Below, piece by piece: positions 56,658 to 64,000 of a stretch of 64,000 nt of DNA; the first letter of the stretch is position 1, and every line of letters starts with the position of its first letter. Below the pieces are notes generated by a model that saw nothing but the letters and a program-made list of their open reading frames with translations, ran no database searches and was not told the origin of the DNA. Location of the stretch: assembly GCF_963082655.1 (NCBI RefSeq), contig NC_081553.1:60153571-60217570 (forward strand), given 5' to 3'. Source of the DNA: Stomoxys calcitrans (Eukaryota; Arthropoda; Insecta; Diptera; Muscidae). A program made the position numbers and the translations under genes.

Positions 56658-58304
56658 ATGTATGTGAAAATATATTGAAATATAAAAATTCTCGTTAGAG
56701 CGCCACCTATAATGACCAGAGATAATGGCTCACTGTGGCCAACTGGAAAATAGTGGGCTGAAACCGTTTACAGGAAATATAACTTGGACCACGCTCTTTC
56801 CGATTATATTCAATTTGGAGCCCTAAGTATTAAAGAAACCAAGATATTGGCGTTTTTTGACAAAATTTGGACATTTTTCCATATGATGCCTCATTTTTCA
56901 GAGATAATTGTCCACTGTGGCAAACTGGGAAAAAGTGGGCTGAAACCGTTTACAGGAAATATAATATGGACAACGCTTTTTCCGAATTTATTTAAATTGG
57001 AGCCCAAAGTATTAAAGAAACCAAGATATTGGCCATTTTTGGCAAAATTTGGTAATTTTTCCATATGATGTCCCATTTCTCAGAGATAATGGCCCACTGT
57101 GGCCAACTAGGGAAATTGTGGGCTGAAACCGTTTACAGGAAGTATTACATGGACCACGCTCTTTCCAAATCTAATCGATTTGGAGCCTTAAGTATTAAAG
57201 AAACTAAGATATTGGCAATTTTTGGCAAAATTTGGTCATTTTTTCATATGATGCCTTATTTTTCAAAGATAATGGCCCACTGTGGACAACTTGGAAATAG
57301 TAGGCTGAAAAATTTTACAGGAAATATAATATAATATTCAATTTGGAGCCCTAAGTATTAAAGAAACCAAGATACTGGAAATTTTTTGGCAAAATTTTGT
57401 AATTTTTCACATGATGCCCCATTTTTCAGAGATAATGGCCCACTGTGACCAACTGGGAAATAGTGGGCTGAAACCGTTTACAGGAAACATAATATGGAGC
57501 ACACTCTTTACGAATCTATTCAATTTGGAGCCCTATGTATTAAAGAAACCAAGATATTGGCCATTTTTGGCAAAATTTAGTAATTTTTCCATATGATTCC
57601 CCATTTTTCAAAGATAATGGCCCACTGTGGCCAACTAGGAAATAGTGAGATGAAACAATTTTTAGGAAATATAATATCATATTCAATTTGGAGCCCTAAG
57701 TATTAAAGAAACCAAGATATTGGCCATGTTTGGCAAAATTTGGTAATTTTTCAGATGATGCCTCATTTTTCGAAATAAATGGCCCATTGCAGTCAACTGG
57801 GAAATAGTGGGCTAAAATCGTTTGTATAGCGTGGATCATGCTCTTTCCGAATCTGTTCAATTTGGAGACCAAGGCATTAAAGAAACCAAGATATCAGCCA
57901 TTTTTGGCAAAATTTGGTAAATTTTCCATATGATGCCTCATTTTTCAAAGATAATGGCCCACTTTGGCCAACTGGGGAATAGTGGGCTGAAACCGTTTAC
58001 AGGAAATATTATATGGACCACGCTCTTTCCGAATCTATTCAATTTGGAGCCCTAAGTATTGGGTTGCCCAAAAAGTAATTGCGGATTTTTCATATAGTCG
58101 GCGTTGACAAATTTTTTCACAGCTTGTGACTCTGTCATTGCATTCTTTCTTCTGTCATTTAAAATGCATTTACTTTCTTTTAAAAAATCCGCAATTACTT
58201 TTTGGGCAACCCAATATTAAAGAAATCAATTTCGCCAAAAATCGCATATAGGTGGCGCTCTATCGTCAATTTTTACATTTTAAAATACATTTTCACATAC
58301 ATCC
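56658..58304. mobile_element. 1.65-kb TIR element made of internal tandem repeats
   Basis: Terminal inverted repeats of about 55 bp: left 56658-56711 (ATGTATGTGAAAATATATTG ... AGAGCGCCACCTATA) and right 58249-58304 (TATAGGTGGCGCTCTA ... CACATACAT). Inside are about eight degenerate tandem units of roughly 160-185 bp (GATAATGGCCCACTGTGGCC, GAAACCGTTTACAGG, CAATTTGGAGCCCTAAGTAT, AAAGAAACCAAGATATTGGC). The flanks CCCTACAAA (56649-56657) and CCCTAAAGA (58305-58313) match at 7 of 9 positions, compatible with a worn 9-bp target duplication. No transposase coding. Superfamily is not assigned (foldback- or Mutator-like are options). Confidence 0.82.
58059..58216 (+). mobile_element. mariner-type MITE, copy 7, internally deleted
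   Basis: 158 bp, TA at 58057-58058 and 58217-58218. It lies in the last tandem unit of the TIR element (CCCTAAGTA-TTAAAGAAATC rejoins exactly to the unit consensus). About 75 bp of the MITE interior is missing relative to copies 4-6. Confidence 0.92.
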
Positions 58305-59118
58305 CTAAAGAGACCTCTCAATCTTTTTTCTCTGTGTATAATTTAATGAGGAGACGTGGGGGGAGTGAACTCATTTTCTAATTCAAAAATCAATCACATT
58401 TTAAGCAAACCATACTCAAGCCAAGCCTATGGACAACATCAACCTCCACCCCATCATCAATCCATACAGCTTCACAGGCATTCATCGATGCACGCAGCTG
58501 TATGGCCATTTGTATCGCTTTGAACGGTCATTATTTTATGGTCTGAAATTTTAAATGCCCATCATCGGTAGGGTTGGATTGGATTTATAGTTTCAACTGC
58601 TACGTATGTACGTTGCGGCGTTGTGTATGTTGCGGCGGTGTATTTTTGTTTATAACTTTTATAAGTGTTTATTTATGTATGTTTTGTTGCCGTCTAATGC
58701 TCTTTGTGTCAAATGTTCTGTGCAATATTTGAAAATGTCGTCAAACACAATTCACTTGAAGTCATGGTGGCCCCCGCACATCCCCTCCGCTCGCACAATA
58801 CAAATGAAAATTATCGTAAAAAATTATTTTTTTTTTGTTTTATTTCATTTTGTCGTAAATGTCAAATGTAATTTAAGTACGTACATTTATTTTATGTCCC
58901 TAATTTAATGTGCATACATACCTATTTACAAGTAAGAAAACACCCACCGCACACACACACCCACACACACATAGACACTCATCTTAAATACACACAAAAA
59001 CGACAGTACTTTCATAAAATCAAAGGGAATTTTTTTGATATGATCAGCCTACACCAAGGAGGGGAAATGTTAAAATCAGGGAATATGGTTTTCATTAAGA
59101 AGAAACTTAATTTTATTT
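58305..59118. other. low-copy stretch
   Basis: Contains an interrupted (AC)n near 58949-58972. The 100-codon plus frame at 58606-58908 has no recognisable domain. No gene called. Confidence 0.35.
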
Positions 59119-59260
59119 AAAAACAAGTAAAATCGTGCCAAGTTCGGCCGGGTCGAATCTTATATACCCTCCACCATGGATCGCAGTTGTCAAATTCTTT
59201 AAACGGTATCTCTTTATAGGCAAACAAAGGATAATGGATAAGAATTGCTATGATATTGGT

Positions 59261-59566
59261 GTAAATGCAAATTTTGCCCATGAACATTCTACTAAGGAAC
59301 AGGGGCAAACTTCTCACATATCAATGAGTGCAGTCCGATTCAAGTTACAGCTCAATGATAAGGGACCTCCTTTTTATAGCCAAGTCCTAACGGCGTGCCG
59401 CAGTGCGACATCTCTTTGTGGAGAAGTTTTTACATGGCATAGTACCTCACAAATGTTGCCAGCATTAGGAGGGGAAAACCACCACTGAAAATTTTTTTCT
59501 GATGGTCTGGCCAGGATTCGAACCCAGGCTTTCAGCGACTTGCCAACCTTTGCGCTACGATGGCCT
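59261..59566 (-). mobile_element. tRNA-derived SINE (family A) with TSD
   Basis: Minus strand, B box GGGTTCGAATCCTGGCC and A-box remnant TAGCGCAAAGGTTGGCA. Body and tail blocks are shared with the 42.4-kb copy. The flanks ATGATATTGG (59250-59259) and ATGCTATTGG (59569-59578) differ by one base and form the target duplication. Other DINE-like copies have GCTATGCTATTGGAG at this spot, which gives the empty site. Confidence 0.9.
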
Positions 59567-61545
59567 CCATGCTATTGGAGCTATGTCAGGTTATAAACCG
59601 CTTCAGGCCATACTTGCATAGTAGATCCCATTGTGCAAATTTTCAACCAAATAGGATAAGAATTGCGCCCTAGAGGGACTTAAGAAATAAACTGGGTAGA
59701 TCGATTTGTATGGAAGCTATATCAGGTTATGGACCGATTTCGACCATACTTGGCACCTAAGATGGCATGTAACATGGAGATCATTGGCAAGTTTGTGAGA
59801 GTGACGGTGCAAAATTTCAGCAAAATCGAATAAAAATTAGGCCCTCTAGAGACTTAAGAAGTAAAATCGGAAGTTCGGTTTATATGGGAGCTGTATCAGG
59901 TTATGAACCGATTTAGACCATACTTGGCACCTAACTGGCATGTAACCTGGAGATCATTGGCAAGTTTGTTAGAGTGACTGTGCTAAATTTCAGCAAAGTC
60001 GGATAATAATTACGCCCTCTAGAGGTTAAAAAATTAAAATCGGAATATCGGTATATATGGGAGCTATATTAGGTTTAAGACCGATTCCAGCCATATTTGG
60101 GACACCCATAAAATGTCAATGAAGACGCCATAGTTCAAAATTTCATCCAAATCCGATAAGAATTGCGCCCTCTAGAGGCTCAAGAAGTCAAATCCGGAGG
60201 TCGGTTTATATGGGAGCTATATCAGGTGTTGGGACGATTTAATATTTGGTACGTAAGTTGATATGTGATATGGAGGTCATTGGCACTTTTGTGAGAGGTC
60301 ATGGATAAAGTGACTGTGCCAAATTTCAGCTAAATCGAATAATAATAACGCCCTCTGGAGGCTCAAGAAGTAAAATCGGGAAACCGGTTTATATGGGAGC
60401 TATATCAAATTTAAGACCGATTCGAGCCATACATGGTACACACTTTAAATGACATAGAAGACGCCATATTACAGAATTGCGCCCTCTAGAGGCTCAAGAA
60501 GGGGAATCGGGAGGTCGGCTTATATGAGAGCCATATCAATTTTGGGCAGATTTGAACCATAATTGGGTCCTAAGCTGACACGTAAGCTGGATAGATTGAC
60601 TGCGCCAAATTTGAGCAAAATTGGATAATAATTGCGCCTTCTAGAGGCTCAAGAAGTAAAATCGGGAGATCGGTTTATATGGGAGCTATGTCAGGGTTTG
60701 GACTGATTCCACCCATACGTGGTATACCCATTAAATATCATAGAAGATGCCACGGTTCAAATTTTCATCCAAATCCGATAAGAATTGCGCTCTCTAAAGG
60801 CTCAAGAATTTAAATCGGTAGGTGGGTTTATATGCGAACTATATCAGGTTTTCGGCAGATTTCAACCATACTTGGCACCTAAGCTGGTCATTAGCACGTT
60901 TATAAAGGGTCACGGATCCAGTGACTGTGCCAAATTTCAGCAAAATCTAATAATAATTACGCCCTCTAGAGGCCCAAGAAGTAAAATCGGGAGATCGGTT
61001 TATATGGGAGCTTCATCAGGTTTATGCACCGATTCGAGCCATACATGATACACCCATTAAATGTCATAGAAGATGCCACAGAACAAAATTTAATCCGAAT
61101 CCGGTATAAATTGCGCCCTCTAGAGGCTCAAGAAGTCAAATCCGGAGGTCGGTTTATATGGGAGCTATATCAGGTTTTGGGACGATTTATACCATATTTG
61201 GTACGTAAGTTAGCATGTAAGCTGGAGGTTATTGGCACGTTTATTAGAGGTCATGGATACAGTGACTTGCCAAAGTTCAACAAAATCGGATAATAATTGC
61301 GCCCTCTAGAGGCTCAAGAAGTAAAATCGGAGATCGATTTGTATGGGAGTTATATCAGGTTTTGGACCGATTCGTGCCATACATGGTACAACCACTAAAT
61401 GTCATAGAAGATGCCACAGTTCAAAATTTCAACAACATCCGTATGAATTGCGCGCTCTAGAGGTTATAGAAGTCAAGTCGGGAGGTCGGTTTTTATGGAA
61501 GCTACATCAGGCTTAGGGACGATTTATACCATATTTGGTACGTAA

Positions 61546-62538
61546 GCTCGAATCCTAGGATAGTCCTCTGGCTCTACAGAAGCGGGATTAGACCGATACT
61601 TATTTACGCCTCAGTAGTTTGGTGGACTGTTATGGAGAAAAAGTGCAACATAAGGACCATACAACAGGTTCAGAGAACATGTTGTCTTGGCATAGGCGGA
61701 GCGATGAGGACCACGCCCACTAGGGCACTGGAGACTATACTAGATATTCGACCCATTGACAGATTAAGTGTGAGGCAGCCACTGCGGCTATGAGACTTAA
61801 GGCCATGGGAGAATGGATTGAAGATGGGAGGAGCTCATACCATCGCGGTATAATCGAGGCGACGATAGGAAACCTGGGAGGAAGGGAAGCAGTTTCCGAT
61901 CGAATACCTGAGATGAACCTTGAAGTCGAGTGCGAGACACTGCTGCCAGAGGCACAGTCTTGGATTTACGGAACCCTAGTATTGCCATCTGGAAGATCAT
62001 ATTACACGCATGGATCAAAGCTAGAGGAAAGAGTGGGCCTGGCGGTTTACCTTGAGAACCCAAGGACTGAGATCTGTTTTAGACTGCCTGACCATAATAC
62101 GGTGCTGCAGGCGGAGATCCGGGCGATCAGGGAATGCGTAAAATAGTGTGGTGCTAATGCGAGGACGTCGAGTGTAAACATCTTTACCGACTGTAAAATT
62201 GCCATAAGGGCAATAACTACAAGGACGATAAGGTCACGAACTGTCTTGCAGTGTAAGAAGGAGATTAACACCTTCTCTGAGGATGGGAAAATACGCATCG
62301 TTTGGGTGCCGGCACATAACGGAATAAGGGGAAATGAAAGGGCAGAGGATTTGGCGGTGAAGGCCAGAGGACTGCCGTCAATAAACTTTCTTAACCCGAA
62401 GCCTTACGGGTCGACGCAGTGCGAGTTAAGGAAGTGGGCGACGAATGCGCATGCAACATTGTGGAACAGCGAAACGGTCGGTAGGACGGCGAAAATCTTA
62501 TGGGGGGATCTAGATCGTGAGAAGACGAGGCTATTACT
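61546..62538 (+). pseudogene. I-like LINE fragment (RT end plus RNase H) inside DINE-like array
   Basis: Reads WLYRSGIRPILIYASVVWW, RTIQQVQRTCCLGIGG, AMRTTPTRALETILDIRPID, then after a shift an RNase H: YYTHGSKLEERVG (His where the catalytic Asp of TDGS should be), LQAEIRAI, NIFTDCKIAI and IVWVPAHNGIRGNERAEDLA. It ends at REKTRLLLTV near 62538, where the DINE-like unit resumes. There is no 5' RT, no C-terminal segment and no 3' tail. One Asp of the active site is gone and a stop follows the Glu motif. Confidence 0.85.
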
Positions 62539-63382
62539 TACGGTGACAAATTTCAGCAAAATTTGATAATAATTTCGCCCTCTAGAGACTCAAGAGGTAA
62601 AATCGTGAGATCGGGTTATATGGGAGCTATAAAGAGTTATGGACCGATTCGAGACATACTTGGTACAGTTATTAGATGTCATAGAAGACGCCGTAGTACA
62701 AAATATTAGCCAAATTCAAAAAAATTGCGCCCTCTAGAAGGACGATTCGATCTATACTTGGATCAGTTATTAAATGTCATAGAAGACGCCATGGTAAAAA
62801 ATTTTACGCAAATCCAAAAAAATTGCCCCCTCTGGAACTCAAATCGGGAGGTCGGTTCATACGGGAGCTATATCAAGTTTGGGTCAATTTCGAACCATAC
62901 TTGGAACGTACGTGCAGATTCGAGAAGCCATTGTGCAAGACTTCAGCAAAATCGGATAAGAATAGCGCACTCTAGAGGCTCAAGATGTAAAATCTGGAGA
63001 TCAAGTAATATGGGAGCTATATCTTAATATGGACGGATAGGGCCCATTTACAATCCCAACCGACCTACACTAATAGGACACTAATAGAAATTTCAACCGC
63101 CTAACTTTACTCCTTCGAATGTAAGTCAGCCTTCCACAGACAGATAGACAGACAAACGGACATGGCTAGATCGACTTAAAGACTATCAAGAATACATATT
63201 CTTTATGATGTTTTAGATCAATATTTCGAGGTGCTACAAACGGAATAGCTAAGTTTTTATACTCCCATCCTATGGTGTAGGGTGTAAAAAAAAGAAACGT
63301 GTATGGATCTATCTTAACCTTTATCCAGTGAGATGAAATTTTTTGCGTACTTCGTGATGTGGAGGTAAATTTTACACCCATT

Positions 63383-63704
63383 TCTATACCCTCCACCATA
63401 AGATAGGGGTTTTCTAATTTCGCCAATTCATTTGTAAAACATGGAAATATTGATATGAAACCCCACAAAGTCGAAATATCCTTGATCGACTTGACATTCT
63501 AAGTCTATGTAGCCATGTCTTTCCGTCCGTCTGTCTGTCCGTCCGTCCGTCCGTCTGTCCGTCCGTCCGTCTGTCCGTCCGTCCGTCTGTCTGTTCGTCC
63601 ATCTGTCTGTCTGTCCATCTGTCTGCCCGTCTGCCGAAAATACGCTAAAATTCGATGAAATAAAGGTAGGCCCTTGAAATTTTGCACAAATACTTCTTAT
63701 AAGT
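63383..63704 (+). repeat. DINE-like 5' end, plus orientation
   Basis: CTATACCCTCCACCATAAG, ATTTCGCCAATTCATTTG, AAACCCCACAAAGTCG, CATTCTAAGTC, CATGTCTTTCCGTCCG, then a GTCY block at 63520-63636, then CGAAAATACGCTAAAATTCG and TTGAAATTTTGCACAAATAC. It stops where an inverted copy begins. Confidence 0.75.
63522..63636. repeat. (GTCY)n microsatellite
   Basis: About 28 tetranucleotides of GTCC, GTCT and variants. Open frames across it on the minus strand (TDGQTDRRTDG) are artefacts of the repeat. Confidence 0.92.
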
Positions 63705-64000
63705 ATGCTTCGGCAAAAACGGATAAGAATAGCGCCCTCTAGAGCCATAAGAAGTAAAATCTGGAAATCTGGTTATTTGGGAGCTATATCTTAATATAGA
63801 CCGATGTAACCCATTTACAATCCCAACCGACCTTCGCTACTAGGAAGTATTTGTGCAAAATTTCAAGCGCCTAGCTTTAATCCTTCGAAAGCGTGCTTTC
63901 CACAGACATACGGACGGACACGGCTGGATTGACCAAAAAGGTCAAGACGATCAAGAATATATATAATTTTTGGGGTCTCAGATCAATATTTCGAGGTGTT
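63705..64000 (-). repeat. DINE-like 5' end, minus orientation, runs off the window
   Basis: One type 2 unit (AAACGGATAAGAATAGCGCC, GGGAGCTATATCTTAATA), then GTGCAAAATTTCAAGCGCC, GAAAGCGTGCTTTCCACAGAC, GGACGGACACGGCTGG, CAAGAATATATATAATTTTT and TATTTCGAGGTGTT at the window end. It faces the copy at 63383-63704. Confidence 0.75.

Larger units (their letters stand above)
59119..63290 (-). mobile_element. large DINE-like element, type 2, carrying SINE and LINE
   Basis: About 4.2 kb between a 3' end at 59119 (AAAAACAAGTAAAATCGTGC, AAGTTCGGCCGGGTCGAATC, CCCTCCACCATGG) and a 5' end at 63290 (CCATCCTATGGTGTAGGGTG). About 13 type 2 units (GGTTTATATGGGAGCTATAT, CGCCCTCTAGAGGCTCAAG, AAATTTCAGCAAAATCGGAT). 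The array is interrupted by a SINE (59261-59566) and a LINE piece (61546-62538). Small frames such as 60785-61048 are repeat read-through. Confidence 0.78.

Overview
The window looks like repeat-saturated, AT-rich, non-coding DNA from a higher fly (Diptera; a muscid or related calyptrate is my best guess). The evidence is: (i) more than twenty copies of a repeat with the DINE-1/INE-1 (Helentron-like) signature, namely a segment like CCCTATAAAGTATATATATTC, then GATCTAGCCATGTCCGTC, then a (GTCY)n microsatellite; (ii) many non-LTR retrotransposon relics of I/Jockey-like and RTE-like type; (iii) mariner-type MITEs; (iv) tRNA-derived SINEs. I recognise no intact host gene, tRNA, rRNA, CRISPR array or bacterial-type operon. 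Every protein match I can defend is a broken transposable-element domain. Most of the longer open frames lie in the DINE-like arrays or the GTCY microsatellites and are not genes. The window could be a large intron or an intergenic region; the sequence alone does not say which.

Layout. 1-7.7 kb: DINE-like arrays around two LINE relics (a C-terminal end at 2.0-2.3 kb and an RT/RNase H/3' tail piece at 6.1-7.7 kb). 7.7-12 kb: one MITE, low-copy DNA and a DINE-like copy. 12-16.8 kb: a DINE-like copy with a strongly expanded GTCY microsatellite split by a LINE endonuclease scrap, then an RTE-like piece, SINEs and a MITE. 16.8-25.7 kb: head-to-tail DINE-like copies, an RTE-like RT scrap, a Tc1/mariner-type foldback element and a second dispersed repeat family. 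26-29.5 kb: a roughly 110-bp degenerate repeat and a DINE-like copy nested inside another. 29.6-33 kb: a BEL/Pao integrase relic and a GC-rich LINE RNase H relic. 33-38.3 kb: DINE-like copies with a MITE insertion. 38.3-41.2 kb: a degenerate LINE with ORF1, endonuclease and an RT remnant. 41.2-50.7 kb: DINE-like copies, including three fused head-to-tail, two SINEs and a MITE. 50.7-55 kb: mixed repeats, a second Tc1/mariner-type relic and a LINE RT relic. 55-58.3 kb: a DINE-like copy and a 1.65-kb terminal-inverted-repeat element filled with tandem repeats. 59.1-64 kb: a 4.2-kb DINE-like copy that carries a SINE and a LINE fragment, then inverted DINE-like ends.

The parts do not form a pathway. 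They form a layered insertion history. DINE-like arrays are the substrate. SINEs with clean target-site duplications, TA-targeted MITEs and LINE fragments lie inside them, and one DINE-like copy lies inside another. The features most likely to be poorly described are the 1.65-kb TIR element at 56.66-58.30 kb, the 5'-to-5' foldback transposon at 22.06-22.67 kb, the SINE/LINE pair with a shared 3' tail, and the two DINE-like subfamilies that share ends but have different core repeat units.
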